DNA of 64,000 nt from Fusobacterium sp. JB019 (GCA_030673965.1 JAUTCN010000003.1:1-64000), one strand, 5' to 3'; shown: positions 42,907 to 52,140, counted from the stretch's first letter. The notes: generated by a model not told the origin, from the letters alone. A program made the numbers and translations.

Positions 42907-42935
42907 ATAATACTCTAAAGAAAAATTTCTTTCAA
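42907..42935 (-). promoter_or_regulatory. Promoter of the M29-like gene
   Basis: Minus strand: -35 TTGAAA (42930-42935), 17-bp spacer, -10 TATTAT (42907-42912). Confidence 0.7.
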
Positions 42936-42937
42936 TT

Positions 42938-42959
42938 GTTATACTAAAATCCGTATAAC
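42938..42959. promoter_or_regulatory. Probable LysR binding site
   Basis: A perfect inverted repeat GTTATAC-N8-GTATAAC that contains the T-N11-A LysR-type core. It ends two bases upstream of the -35 of the M29-like gene and lies ~90 bp before the divergent lysR start, the classic position for LysR activation and autoregulation. Confidence 0.7.
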
Positions 42960-43046
42960 ATATAATTTTTTTTTATATGTTTGTTAAAATATGCTATGAT
43001 TAATATATAATAACTAAAACATCCTAATTAGAAGGTAGGTAGCAAT

Positions 43047-43997
43047 ATGCTTAACGACATGAAATATATTTATACTATTTATAAAGAAAAAAGCTTTTCA
43101 AAAGCAGCTAAAAAATTATATATATCTCAGCCTGCTTTAAGTTCACTTGTTAAAAAAACTGAAAAAAAAATAGGCGTTCAAATATTTGATAGAAATACTA
43201 TTCCTTTAACTATAACAGAAGAAGGAAAATATTACGTTGAATATATTGAAAAAATATTAAATATGGAAAATGATTTAATTCGACACTTTAAAGATATTGG
43301 AGATTTAAAATCTGGAAATTTAGTTATTGGAGGCTCTTCTTTTTTTTGTGCCTTCACACTTCCTAAATTAATTGAAAAGTTTTCCCAAAAATATCCTAAT
43401 GTTCACATTGAAACTATTGAAGGAAATATCAAGGAACTAACTGCAGGAATCGATAATGGTTCTATTGATTTAATTATCGAAACTGCTATTTCAGAAAAAG
43501 ATAAAAATCTTAATGTTTATAAATATTCAACTGAAGAAATTTTACTCGGAATCCCTTTACAATGGAAAATAAATGAAAAATTAAAAAATTACCAATTAAC
43601 TTTTGAAGATATAAAAAATAATAAGCATCTACAAGAAAATTTTCCTGAAGTCTCTTTAAAACATTTTAAAAAATTTCCATTTATTACTATGAAAAAAGGA
43701 AATGACCAATATAGCAGAGGCCTAAAAATGTGCCGAAAAGAAGGATTTATTCCTAAATCAATATTCCAAATAGATCAGATTCTTACTGGATATCATATTG
43801 CTATTTCTAATAAAAATGTAGCTCTTTTCATTAGAGATACTTTAATAAAATCTGCTTATAAAAATAATGACTCTTTAATTTATTATAAAGTAGGAGGAGA
43901 TTTAGCTAAAAGATCAATTTATATAGCTAACAAAAAAAATAGATATATTTCTAAAGCTATGAAAGAATTTTTGAAAATAGCTAATATAAATATTTAG
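43047..43997 (+). CDS. LysR-family transcriptional regulator
   Basis: A 316-residue LTTR. The N-terminal winged HTH is clear (residues ~1-62: YIYTIYKEKSFSKAAKKLYISQPALSSLVKKTEKKIGVQIFDR). A linker helix and a periplasmic-binding-protein-like effector domain (~90-310) follow. It is divergent from the M29-like aminopeptidase, and a symporter gene follows in the same direction after a terminator. The effector is probably an amino or organic acid given the transporters downstream; this is inference. Confidence 0.93.
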   Translation: MLNDMKYIYTIYKEKSFSKAAKKLYISQPALSSLVKKTEKKIGVQIFDRNTIPLTITEEGKYYVEYIEKILNMENDLIRHFKDIGDLKSGNLVIGGSSFFCAFTLPKLIEKFSQKYPNVHIETIEGNIKELTAGIDNGSIDLIIETAISEKDKNLNVYKYSTEEILLGIPLQWKINEKLKNYQLTFEDIKNNKHLQENFPEVSLKHFKKFPFITMKKGNDQYSRGLKMCRKEGFIPKSIFQIDQILTGYHIAISNKNVALFIRDTLIKSAYKNNDSLIYYKVGGDLAKRSIYIANKKNRYISKAMKEFLKIANINI

Positions 43998-44043
43998 CAC
44001 GCAAATCTTAAACCTAATTTTTTATAATAAAAGTTTTTAATAA

Positions 44044-44080
44044 AAATATAAGATATAAAAAATAATTATATCTTATATTT
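44044..44080 (+). terminator. Terminator of lysR
   Basis: AAATATAAGATATAA / TTATATCTTATATTT, a perfect 15-bp stem with a 7-nt loop and a T-run on the plus strand. The remaining 110 bp to the symporter hold only an imperfect CGATA...TATCG dyad (44111-44134) and the SD sequence. Confidence 0.85.
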
Positions 44081-44191
44081 TTTTTGATATAACTTTTGCC
44101 ATTTATCTTTCGATATAGTAATATTTTGTTATCGATGCAATCGTTATGATTTCAAACGAAACACTCGCAAGAAATTCAAGGAGGTAGGAAA

Positions 44192-45490
44192 ATGTCACCA
44201 TTAAGTAACAAAAATCAAAAAATGCCGCTACACATTAAAATCTTTATCGGATTATTTGCTGGAATTATTATAGGCTATATTTTAAATTTTATGGGTGGAT
44301 TAAACAACCCTATGATAAAAAATTATATAATTCCATTTTTATCTTTTTTAGGAAGCTTTTTCTTAAAATCAATTAAAATGGTTATAGTTCCTTTGGTTTT
44401 CTTTTCTGTAACAGATGCTGCTCTTTCTTTAGGAGATATAAAAAAACTTAGAAGTATTGGAATAAAAACTGTTTTATTCTTTCTAGGAGGTTCTGCTTTA
44501 TCTGCTTCAATAGGACTAATCGTTGCTAATATTATAAAACCTGGAAAAGGAATTATTTTAGGACATGTCTCTAAAGAAGTTGCTGCTAAAAAACTTCCTG
44601 GCATCTACCAAACTATTCTAGATTTATTACCTAATAATCCATTTGCATCTTTAACAAATGGAGATATGATGCCTGTTATTGTTTTCTCTCTTCTTTTAGG
44701 TTTTTCGATTATTTTAATGGGAGAAAAAGGAGAACCTCTAGCTAAAATAATTAGTAATTTATCTGAGGCTATGTTTAATATAATTAATATGATTGTTAAA
44801 CTTACCCCTTATGGAGTTTTTGGTTTAATGTCTGTTGCTATGGCAAAATATGGAACTGCTATATTTGGACCTGTTTTAAAATTTATTGTAACTGATTATA
44901 TATCTGCAATCGTTATGATTACTGTAGTATATACATTAATGTTGATTTTCATTGCTAAAGTTAATCCTTTAAAATTTTGGAAAAAAGCTATAGAACCTTT
45001 CATTGTAGCTTTTAGTACTTGTGCCTCTTCTGCTGCTCTTCCAGTTTCAATGGATACTGCTCCTAAACTTGGAGTTTCTAAAGAAATTTCAAATTTTGTA
45101 TTACCCCTTGGAGCTACTGCAAATATGAATGGAACTTGTTATTACTTTGGTGTAATTGTTATTTTTGCAAGTCAATTATATGGAATTGATTTATCTATTC
45201 AACAACAAATTATGCTAGTTATTCAAGCTACCTTCCTAAGTGTTGGATGTGCTGCAACTCCTCAAATTGGACTTGTTATTTCCATTACTCTATTAACACA
45301 AATGGGATTACCTCTAGAAGCTACCGCTTTAGTTGCAGGTATTTATAGAATTATCGATCAAGCTCATACTGCTACAAATTCTTCTGGAGATTTAGTAACT
45401 ACAGTATGTATATCTGCTTTAGAAGGAGATTTAAATAGAGAAATTTTAAATGATCCTAAAGCAGGAAAAGAAAATTTAGTTTCAGCTTAA
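44192..45490 (+). CDS. DAACS-family dicarboxylate/amino acid:cation symporter
   Basis: A 432-residue secondary transporter of the glutamate/aspartate/serine DAACS family with ~8 hydrophobic segments and two hairpin loops. HP1 carries the serine-rich STCASSAALPVS (~274-285), TM7 the GATANMNGTCYYF variant of NMDGT (~305-317), HP2 SVGCAATPQIGLV, and TM8 DQAHTATNSSGD (~387-398; the family has D-R/x3-T-x2-N). AAGGAGG sets the start. Substrate is probably glutamate, aspartate, serine or a C4 acid. Followed by a terminator, then the ThrE exporter genes. Confidence 0.92.
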   Translation: MSPLSNKNQKMPLHIKIFIGLFAGIIIGYILNFMGGLNNPMIKNYIIPFLSFLGSFFLKSIKMVIVPLVFFSVTDAALSLGDIKKLRSIGIKTVLFFLGGSALSASIGLIVANIIKPGKGIILGHVSKEVAAKKLPGIYQTILDLLPNNPFASLTNGDMMPVIVFSLLLGFSIILMGEKGEPLAKIISNLSEAMFNIINMIVKLTPYGVFGLMSVAMAKYGTAIFGPVLKFIVTDYISAIVMITVVYTLMLIFIAKVNPLKFWKKAIEPFIVAFSTCASSAALPVSMDTAPKLGVSKEISNFVLPLGATANMNGTCYYFGVIVIFASQLYGIDLSIQQQIMLVIQATFLSVGCAATPQIGLVISITLLTQMGLPLEATALVAGIYRIIDQAHTATNSSGDLVTTVCISALEGDLNREILNDPKAGKENLVSA

Positions 45491-45514
45491 ATAATATTAA
45501 AAAATTAATTTACT

Positions 45515-45545
45515 AAAAAGAGATTATTTAAATAGTCTCTTTTTT
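45515..45545 (+). terminator. Terminator of the symporter gene
   Basis: AAAGAGATTAT / ATAGTCTCTTT (one G-U pair) with a short loop, then T9 on the plus strand. Confidence 0.82.
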
Positions 45546-45615
45546 TTTATATTAAAAAATGGTATTCTTAGAGTAGATGTTTATTTAATTTTTTATTTAA
45601 ATAAAAGGAGTTACT

Positions 45616-46416
45616 ATGAAATTGAATTCAAATTATAACTTAGAGTTTAGAAAAAGAAAAGAACATATTTACAGATTAGCTTTATTTATAGGAGAATTAT
45701 TTTTAAAAAATGGAGCAGAAACTTATCTAGTTGAAACTTTATGCCGAGATTTATGTAAATCTAAAGGTTTTAAATACATTAGTTTATTTGTAACTCCTAC
45801 TGTTATCATAATCGGAGATGATAGAGATGATGGAATAACATTTATGAAAACTATCAAAGATAGAACTATTAATCTTCATAAATGCTCACTTTTAAATAAT
45901 TTAACCCTAAAACTAATAACTCAAGAAAAAATAGATATCAATAAAACTATTAATTTATTAAAAAAAATAGAAAAAAAAGAAACTTATTCTTTTTTTACTA
46001 AGTCAATTGCAGCTGGTCTAGGTTCTGCTACTTTTACTTTTTTATTCAAAACAACCTATTTAGAATTTTTATTTACTTTTATAATTGTCCTTATTTCTCT
46101 TTATATTTTTAAAAAAATAGTTGAATTTTCTATGACCTCTATGCTTGGAATTATTATTTCTACTTTTTTCATTGGTATTTCAGCTCAATTTTTAAATTTT
46201 TTAAGATTAGCACCGAACAGCAACTTTATAATCGTTGGTGGAATCATTCCTTTTTTACCTGGTATAGCAATTACAAAAAGTGTTTCTGATTTAGTTTCTG
46301 GAGATTTATTATCTGGTAATGCTCGAGCTACTGAAGCTTTCTTAACTGCTCTCTCAATTGGAATTGGTATAGGAGGAGCTATGAAAATTTGGATTAAATT
46401 GGGAGGTTATCTATAA
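45616..46416 (+). CDS. ThrE-type threonine/serine exporter, N-terminal half (DUF1212)
   Basis: A 266-residue membrane protein matching the soluble N-domain plus first membrane part of ThrE. The signature NGAETYLVE (~34-42) and FVTPTVIIIG (~58-67) lie in the N-domain, then ~5 transmembrane helices (~133-265) including GGIIPFLPGIAITKSVSDLVSGDL (~212-235). In Corynebacterium ThrE is one chain; here, as in many Firmicutes, the C-terminal half is the next gene, overlapping by one base. Exports threonine and serine in known members. Confidence 0.9.
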   Translation: MKLNSNYNLEFRKRKEHIYRLALFIGELFLKNGAETYLVETLCRDLCKSKGFKYISLFVTPTVIIIGDDRDDGITFMKTIKDRTINLHKCSLLNNLTLKLITQEKIDINKTINLLKKIEKKETYSFFTKSIAAGLGSATFTFLFKTTYLEFLFTFIIVLISLYIFKKIVEFSMTSMLGIIISTFFIGISAQFLNFLRLAPNSNFIIVGGIIPFLPGIAITKSVSDLVSGDLLSGNARATEAFLTALSIGIGIGGAMKIWIKLGGYL

Positions 46417-46868
46417 TGGAAAATATAACTATCTTTCAACATTTTGTTATCCTTGGCATTACTTCTTTATGCTTTGGAATTTTTCTTTCTATTCCAAAAA
46501 TAGACTTAATTATAGGTGGTATTATCGGAGGATTTAGTTGGGCTTTATACATTTTTTTAATGAGAATAAGCGGTGAAGTTATATTACCTTATTTTATAAG
46601 TACCCTAAGTATAGGAATTTTAGGAAATATAAGTTCTAAAACAACTAAAAGACCTACCTTTTTATATATGCTACCTGGTATTATTCCTTTAGTTCCTGGA
46701 TATTCTTTATATTACACTATGTTTTATATTGTTACTGAAAATTATCCTCTTGCCTTACATAAAGGAATCGAAACTTTATTTATTGCATTCTCTATTTCTA
46801 GTGGCTTAATAGTTTCTGAATCATTAAAAAAAATAGTAAATAATATTTTAAAAAATTTAAAAAAATAA
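46416..46868 (+). CDS. ThrE-type threonine/serine exporter, C-terminal half (DUF3815/YjjB)
   Basis: A 150-residue membrane protein with about five transmembrane helices. It carries the conserved IPKIDLIIGGIIGGFSW (~26-42), SKTTKRPTFLYMLPGIIPLVPGYSLYY (in parts ~74-100, with the PGIIPLVPG motif) and GIETLFIAFSISSGLIVSE. It pairs with the preceding gene, whose stop overlaps its ATG (TAATG), so the two halves are made in equal amounts. Confidence 0.9.
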   Translation: MENITIFQHFVILGITSLCFGIFLSIPKIDLIIGGIIGGFSWALYIFLMRISGEVILPYFISTLSIGILGNISSKTTKRPTFLYMLPGIIPLVPGYSLYYTMFYIVTENYPLALHKGIETLFIAFSISSGLIVSESLKKIVNNILKNLKK

Positions 46869-46910
46869 GGTATAATTTTATTAATTGATAACAAGGGAGG
46901 GAAAAATATT

Positions 46911-47939
46911 ATGAACATCAATGAAGTAAAAAAAAATGCTCGAGAAAAAATGAAAGGTTTTTGCAATGTATGTAAGGAATGTAACGGTGTTTGGTGCGCT
47001 GGAAAAGTTCCTGGTATGGGTGGTTGTGGAACTGGAGATTCTTTCAAAAGAAATTACAACAAATTAAAAAGAATTAGATTAATTTTAAAAACTATACATT
47101 CAGCAAAAAATCCTAATTTAGAAACATATCTTTGGGGAGAAAAATTATCCTTTCCTGGAATTGTAGCACCTATCACAGGAGCTAGCTATAATTTTGGAAA
47201 TGCTACAACGGAAGAAGAATATGCAAACTCTGTAGTTGGTGGAGCTATCAAAGCTGGAACTATTGCAATGATTGGAGATGGGGGAGATCCTTCCTATCTT
47301 GAATTAGGGTTAAATGCTATCCAAAAAGTTGGCGGAAAAGGAATTGCAATTATTAAACCAAGAAGTAACGAAGAAATAATAAAAAGAATTAAATTAGCTG
47401 AAGAAGCTGGAGCTATTGCTGTTGGAATCGATATAGATGGTGCTGGACTTTTAACCATGGCTTTATATAATCAACCAGTTGGCCCAAAATCTTTCAAAGA
47501 TTTAAATACTTTAGTAAATTCAACTAAACTTCCTTTCATAGTTAAAGGTATCTTAAGTGTTGAAGAGGCTAAATTTTGTCAAAAAGCTGGAGTTGATACC
47601 ATTGTAGTATCTAATCACGGGGGAAGAATATTAGATGACACCCTCGCTCCTTGTGAAGTTTTAAATGAAATTGTAAAGGAAGTAGGATATAAAATAAATG
47701 TCCTAGTTGACGGAGCTGCAAGAAATGGAGGAGATATTTTAAAATATCTTGCTCTTGGAGCAAAAGGAGTTTTAATAGGTAGACCTATTATTTGGGGAGC
47801 TGTTGGGGATGGAGAAGAAGGAGTTAAAATTATTTTAGAAAATTTCAAAAATGAGCTTTTTAAAAATATGATTTTAACTGGTTGTGAAGAGGCCTCAAAT
47901 GTTTCTTCTAGAATAATTCATGAATTTATATTAGAATAA
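46911..47939 (+). CDS. FMN-dependent alpha-hydroxy-acid dehydrogenase
   Basis: A 342-residue TIM-barrel flavoenzyme of the lactate oxidase / glycolate oxidase family. The catalytic VSNHGGR (~233-239), the catalytic lysine in FIVKGILS (~207-214) and the FMN phosphate site VLVDGAARNGGDILKYLALGAKGVLIGRP (in parts ~263-292) are present. The N-terminus has a cysteine cluster CNVCKECNGVWC with a further C (~23-44), a feature of the anaerobe branch of this family that could bind a metal or Fe-S cluster. In an anaerobe it would act as a dehydrogenase rather than an oxidase. It follows the ThrE pair by 42 bp. Confidence 0.87.
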   Translation: MNINEVKKNAREKMKGFCNVCKECNGVWCAGKVPGMGGCGTGDSFKRNYNKLKRIRLILKTIHSAKNPNLETYLWGEKLSFPGIVAPITGASYNFGNATTEEEYANSVVGGAIKAGTIAMIGDGGDPSYLELGLNAIQKVGGKGIAIIKPRSNEEIIKRIKLAEEAGAIAVGIDIDGAGLLTMALYNQPVGPKSFKDLNTLVNSTKLPFIVKGILSVEEAKFCQKAGVDTIVVSNHGGRILDDTLAPCEVLNEIVKEVGYKINVLVDGAARNGGDILKYLALGAKGVLIGRPIIWGAVGDGEEGVKIILENFKNELFKNMILTGCEEASNVSSRIIHEFILE

Positions 47940-47944
47940 TTAAT

Positions 47945-47967
47945 AAAGGCAGATATTAACTGCCTTT
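47945..47967. terminator. Bidirectional terminator
   Basis: AAAGGCAG / CTGCCTTT with a 7-nt loop and A/T tracts on both sides. The eamA stop codon (47956-47958) lies in the loop. Confidence 0.85.
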
Positions 47968-48852
47968 ATTTTTATTAAAAGATGAAACTAATAATACTGC
48001 AGATATAATAAACATTATTCCTATAATATCTGCTTTCACAAATATAGTTCCCAACCATAAAAATGCAAACAATGAAGCTGATACTGGTTCAACACTTGCA
48101 ATCATACTTGCTTTTGAAGCTCCAATTTCTAAAACTCCTTGCAAATATAATACAAAAGCTCCTATGGTACCTACTAAAACAATCCCAATAATAGCTAAAT
48201 AAGCATTAATATCTAATGTTATATTTATATTTTCTGGCATAAATCCTTTTAAAATAACCCCATCAAATACCATTCCATACCCAGCTACTACCTTAGCTCC
48301 ATATTTTTTCATTAAATCTCCAGGTAATACTGAATATAAAAATAATCCTATTGCTGATAAAATCCCATAAAATAAAGCTCTTGGAGAAAGAGCCAAGCTA
48401 CCAAAATCTCCTCTTGTGGCAAGCATTAATGTTCCTAAAACTACAAATAAAAGAGCCATAAATTCACACTTAGTTGGACTTCTTCTATCATTAAAACATA
48501 CATAAATCATAATCATAACTGGCCCTATATATTGAAGTACTGTAGCTGTCCCTGCATTTGAATAAGATATGGTTAACAAATAAAATAGTTGTGCAGGTAA
48601 AAGTCCTAATATTGCAAATAAAATCAACCTAAACAAATCTTTTCTATTCTTTAAAATATTCATACTTTTTTCTTTTTCATAAAAAAAATTAAACATCATT
48701 AAAATTATTCCTGCTGACATCATCCTAATTGTTGTAAGCCAATAAGCATCCATATTATAGTTTTCAAATAAATATTGACCACAAGCACCTGAAAATCCCC
48801 ATCCACAAGCACCTATTATTGTAATAATAACTCCTCTAAAACCTGGTTTCAT
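47956..48852 (-). CDS. EamA/DMT-family transporter
   Basis: A 298-residue ten-helix permease of the drug/metabolite superfamily with two EamA repeats (~8-145 and ~155-293). The first has ACGWGFSGACGQYLFE and the LRMM-type helix 2; both halves end in the typical PV-A/SLFAFLWLGT region. Members export amino acids, nucleosides or metabolites. Read from an extended -10 at 48884-48892. Stands alone, convergent with the FMN enzyme gene. Substrate unknown. Confidence 0.9.
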   Translation of the reverse strand: MKPGFRGVIITIIGACGWGFSGACGQYLFENYNMDAYWLTTIRMMSAGIILMMFNFFYEKEKSMNILKNRKDLFRLILFAILGLLPAQLFYLLTISYSNAGTATVLQYIGPVMIMIYVCFNDRRSPTKCEFMALLFVVLGTLMLATRGDFGSLALSPRALFYGILSAIGLFLYSVLPGDLMKKYGAKVVAGYGMVFDGVILKGFMPENINITLDINAYLAIIGIVLVGTIGAFVLYLQGVLEIGASKASMIASVEPVSASLFAFLWLGTIFVKADIIGIMFIISAVLLVSSFNKNKGS

Positions 48853-48883
48853 TTACTCCTCCATTATAATTTTCTTTACTGGA

Positions 48884-48892
48884 ATTATAACA
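48884..48892 (-). promoter_or_regulatory. Extended -10 promoter of the EamA gene
   Basis: Minus strand TGTTATAAT, 32 bp before the ATG. Confidence 0.5.
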
Positions 48893-48934
48893 TTTTATAT
48901 TATAAAAATGAAACTATATTTATAAATAAAAAAA

Positions 48935-48965
48935 CAGAACCAAACATTATAACTCTTTGGTTCTG
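48935..48965 (-). terminator. Terminator of the pflB-pflA operon
   Basis: CAGAACCAAA / TTTGGTTCTG, a perfect 10-bp stem with an 11-nt loop, then T7 on the minus strand. Confidence 0.87.
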
Positions 48966-48971
48966 CTAGTT

Positions 48972-49691
48972 TTATTTCACCTGATTAAATATTTTTTTTG
49001 CAGCTAATAATCTCTCTTCTGATAATGGCTTTGTTCCTAGTAAAGGATAACTCATTTTTAGTTCTTCATATTTAAAAACTCCTAAAGTATGATATGGCAA
49101 TAACTCTATTTTTTTTATATTCTCAAAATTTTCTAAATATTTAGCAAGCCTTCTAAGTAATTCATCATCATCTGTTATCCCTGGAACAATTACATGTCTT
49201 ATCCATACATCTTTTTTTATTTCTTTTAAATAATTTAAAAAGTCTAAAGTCTTTTTTAATTCTACTCCTGTTAATTCTTTGTAAATTTTTTCATCAATAG
49301 ATTTTATATCTAAAAGAATTAAATCTGTATACTTTAAAATCTCCTTTATTTTATCATTAAAAATATATCCTGATGTATCTAAAGTTGTATGAATATTATT
49401 TTCCTTACAAATTTTAAAAAGTTCCAAAACAAAATCACTTTGTAATAAAGGTTCACCTCCACTTACGGTTAATCCCCCTTCTTTTCCAAAAAAACTTTTA
49501 TACTTAACTAACTCTTTAAATACTTCTCTAGGGCTAACTAATTTATTTTTTCCTTTAATATCCCAAGTATCTGGATTATGACAAAACTTGCATCTCAAAG
49601 GACAACCTTGTAAAAAAACAACATACCTTATTCCTGGGCCATCTACAGTTCCAAAACTTTCATAGGAATGAACATTTCCTAATATAGCCAT
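48972..49691 (-). CDS. pflA: Pyruvate formate-lyase activating enzyme
   Basis: A 239-residue radical SAM enzyme that installs the glycyl radical on PflB. The cluster motif CPLRCKFC (CxxxCxxC, ~30-37) followed by HNPDTW, TVSGGEPLLQ (~78-87), LDTSGY and the C-terminal ELLPYHTLGVFKY are characteristic. It directly follows pflB (16-bp gap), the usual order. Confidence 0.96.
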   Translation of the reverse strand: MAILGNVHSYESFGTVDGPGIRYVVFLQGCPLRCKFCHNPDTWDIKGKNKLVSPREVFKELVKYKSFFGKEGGLTVSGGEPLLQSDFVLELFKICKENNIHTTLDTSGYIFNDKIKEILKYTDLILLDIKSIDEKIYKELTGVELKKTLDFLNYLKEIKKDVWIRHVIVPGITDDDELLRRLAKYLENFENIKKIELLPYHTLGVFKYEELKMSYPLLGTKPLSEERLLAAKKIFNQVK

Positions 49692-49707
49692 AATTTATCT
49701 CCTACTT

Positions 49708-51942
49708 TTATATTCTAGTGTTTATTGTTCTTGATAAAACATCAAGTTGTTGTTCTCTTGTTAATTTATTAAAATTAACTGCGTATCCTGAAACTCTTAT
49801 TGTAAGTTGAGGATATTTTTCCGGATGCTCCATAGCATCTTCTAATAATTCTCTATTAAATACATTCACATTTAAATGATGTCCCCCTTCTGGAGTGAAA
49901 TATCCATCTAACAATCCTACTAAATTATTAATTCTTCCTTCTTCTTCTTTTCCTAAAGCTCCTGGTGCTACTGCAAATGTATATGAAATACCATCTTCTG
50001 AATTATGGAAAGGTAATTTAGCTACTGATAATAATGAGGCTAAGGCTCCATTAGTATCTCTCCCATTCATTGGATTTGCTCCTGGTGCAAATGGTGTTCC
50101 TGCTTTTCTACCATCCGGTGTATTACCTGTCTTCTTTCCATAAACTACATTAGATGTTATTGTTAACATTGATTGAGTTGGTTTTGAGTTTCTGTAAGTT
50201 TCATGACTTCTTAAATGATTCATAAATTTCTCCATAACCATTATTGCCAATTGGTCACTTTCATCATTATTATTTCCATAAGGAATATAGTCTCCTTCTC
50301 TTTCAAATCCAATAATTAATCCTGTCTCATCTCTTATTACTTTTACTTTACAATCTCTGATAGCTGCTAGTGAATCTGCAACAATAGATAATCCTGCTAT
50401 TCCTGTTGCTTGAGTTCTTTCAATGTTTAAATCATGAAGACCCATTGCAAAAGCTTCATAAGCATATTTATCATGCATATAATGAATTATTTTTAAAGCA
50501 TTAACATACACTCCTGATAACCATTCCATAACTCTATCGAATCTCATCATAACATCATCAAAGTCTAAATAATCTCCTTTAACTGCTTCAAATCTAGGAG
50601 ACACTTGTTTCCCATTCTTTTCATCCCTTCCACCATTTAATGCGTAAAGTAATGCTTTAGCAAGATTTGCTCTAGCTCCAAAGAATTCCATTCCCTTACC
50701 TATTTTCATAGGAGAAACGCAACAAGCTATTCCATAATCATCACCAAATTCAGGCCTCATCAAATCATCATTTTCATATTGAATTGCTGAAGTTTTTATA
50801 GAAACCTCTGCACAAAATTTCTTCCAATTTTCAGGTAATTTTTCTGCCCATAAAACTGTTAAATTAGGTTCTGGAGCTGGTCCTAAATTATATAATGTAT
50901 TTAAATATCTAAATGAATTTTTTGTTACTAGAGTTCTTCCATCTGATCCCATTCCACCAATAGATTCTGTTACCCAAGTTGGATCTCCAGAGAATAATTC
51001 ATTATATTCAGGAGCTCTTAAAAATCTAATAATTCTTAATTTAATTATAAATTGATCTATCAATTCTTGAGCTTCTTCTTCTGTTATAATTCCATTTTTT
51101 AAATCTCTTTCTATATAAATATCTAAGAAAGTTGATGTTCTACCAAGAGATGTAGCTGCCCCATCTTGATCTTTTGTAACTGCTAGATATCCAAAATATA
51201 CAAATTGAACTGCTTCTTTTGCATTTTTAGCTGGTTTAGTTACATCATAACCATAAGATGCACACATTTTCACAAAATCTTTCATGGCTGTAATTTGATC
51301 TGAAATTTCCTCTCTTCTTCTTATAGTTTCATCATCTAATTCTGCTATTTCTAAAACTTTCATCTGAGATTTCTTATCTTCGATTAATCTATCCATTCCA
51401 TAAAGAGCTACTCTTCTATAATCTCCTATTATTCTTCCTCTTCCATAAGCATCAGGTAAACCTGTTATTATCCCCACGCTTCTACAAGCTTTCATTTCAT
51501 CTGTATAAACTGAGAAAACTCCTTCATTATGAGATTTTCTATATTTTGTGAAAACTTCTTCTACAAAAGGATCCATTTCATATCCATAAGCTTTTAAAGA
51601 TTTCTCAACAACTCTAAGTCCACCTTTAGGATATATTCCTCTTTTTAAAGGTTCATCTGTTTGAATTCCTACTATAACTTCAGAATCTTTTTCTATGTAT
51701 CCTGGTTCATAGGCTGTTATTGATTGAGGTTTTTTAGTTTCTGCGTCATATACTCCAGTTTTACTTTCTTCTTTCAATAATTCTGATAACTTATCCCAAA
51801 CTTTTTTAGTTTTATCTGAACTATCTTTTAAAAAAGCTGAATCTCCTTCATAAGGATTATAATTGCTTTGAATAAAGCTTCTTACATCTATTTCTCCTTG
51901 CCAACGTGCTTTTTTAAAACCTTCCCATGCTTTGTTTGTCAT
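49708..51942 (-). CDS. pflB: Formate acetyltransferase (pyruvate formate-lyase)
   Basis: A 744-residue glycyl-radical enzyme converting pyruvate and CoA to acetyl-CoA and formate. The active-site cysteine pair is in GIACCVSPM (~408-416), and the radical glycine in [10 protein letters not shown] near the C-terminus (~716-725). [17 protein letters not shown] at the N-terminus is typical of true PFL. AAGGAGG precedes the ATG. Expression is under a ZTP riboswitch (51979-52080), linking formate/one-carbon supply to the purine intermediate ZMP. Confidence 0.98.
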   Translation of the reverse strand: MTNKAWEGFKKARWQGEIDVRSFIQSNYNPYEGDSAFLKDSSDKTKKVWDKLSELLKEESKTGVYDAETKKPQSITAYEPGYIEKDSEVIVGIQTDEPLKRGIYPKGGLRVVEKSLKAYGYEMDPFVEEVFTKYRKSHNEGVFSVYTDEMKACRSVGIITGLPDAYGRGRIIGDYRRVALYGMDRLIEDKKSQMKVLEIAELDDETIRRREEISDQITAMKDFVKMCASYGYDVTKPAKNAKEAVQFVYFGYLAVTKDQDGAATSLGRTSTFLDIYIERDLKNGIITEEEAQELIDQFIIKLRIIRFLRAPEYNELFSGDPTWVTESIGGMGSDGRTLVTKNSFRYLNTLYNLGPAPEPNLTVLWAEKLPENWKKFCAEVSIKTSAIQYENDDLMRPEFGDDYGIACCVSPMKIGKGMEFFGARANLAKALLYALNGGRDEKNGKQVSPRFEAVKGDYLDFDDVMMRFDRVMEWLSGVYVNALKIIHYMHDKYAYEAFAMGLHDLNIERTQATGIAGLSIVADSLAAIRDCKVKVIRDETGLIIGFEREGDYIPYGNNNDESDQLAIMVMEKFMNHLRSHETYRNSKPTQSMLTITSNVVYGKKTGNTPDGRKAGTPFAPGANPMNGRDTNGALASLLSVAKLPFHNSEDGISYTFAVAPGALGKEEEGRINNLVGLLDGYFTPEGGHHLNVNVFNRELLEDAMEHPEKYPQLTIRVSGYAVNFNKLTREQQLDVLSRTINTRI

Positions 51943-51978
51943 TAACGCCTCCTTAAAATATTATGAATTTTTTATAAT

Positions 51979-52080
51979 AAAAAATCGATCCCCTGGACTC
52001 TTATATTTTGCCCAGACGGTCGACTAATCTCAAACTATATTCCTTGTGGTCATTTCCACTTATCCGTCAGTTATATAGCT
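51979..52080 (-). promoter_or_regulatory. ZTP/ZMP (pfl-motif) riboswitch with terminator platform
   Basis: On the minus strand the leader holds the pfl-motif aptamer. ACUGACGG (52064-52071) is followed by a GUGG/CCAC hairpin and the 3' conserved element CCGUCUGGGCA (52009-52019). ACGG pairs with CCGU. The 3' element is reused in a terminator hairpin (51986-52022: CUGG with CCAG and flanking pairs) followed by a U-run (51979-51984). ZMP binding would favour the aptamer and stop termination. The aptamer closely resembles, from memory, the crystallised F. ulcerans ZTP riboswitch. Confidence 0.9.
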
Positions 52081-52106
52081 GTTTATTTCTTTCTACCCTT
52101 GCATAG

Positions 52107-52135
52107 ATACTACTATAATTTCTTATCCTTGTCAA
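52107..52135 (-). promoter_or_regulatory. Promoter of the riboswitch-pflBA operon
   Basis: Minus strand: -35 TTGACA (52130-52135), 17-bp spacer, -10 TAGTAT (52107-52112). The transcript would start about 25 nt before the aptamer. Confidence 0.75.
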
Positions 52136-52140
52136 TAATT

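Noticed and set aside
44101-44160. LysR site before the symporter gene
   Set aside because: Only imperfect CGATA/TATCG and TTATCGAT/ATCGTTAT repeats are present, unlike the perfect repeat at 42938-42959.
44323-44604. A 93-codon minus-strand frame
   Set aside because: Shadow of the symporter gene on the other strand.
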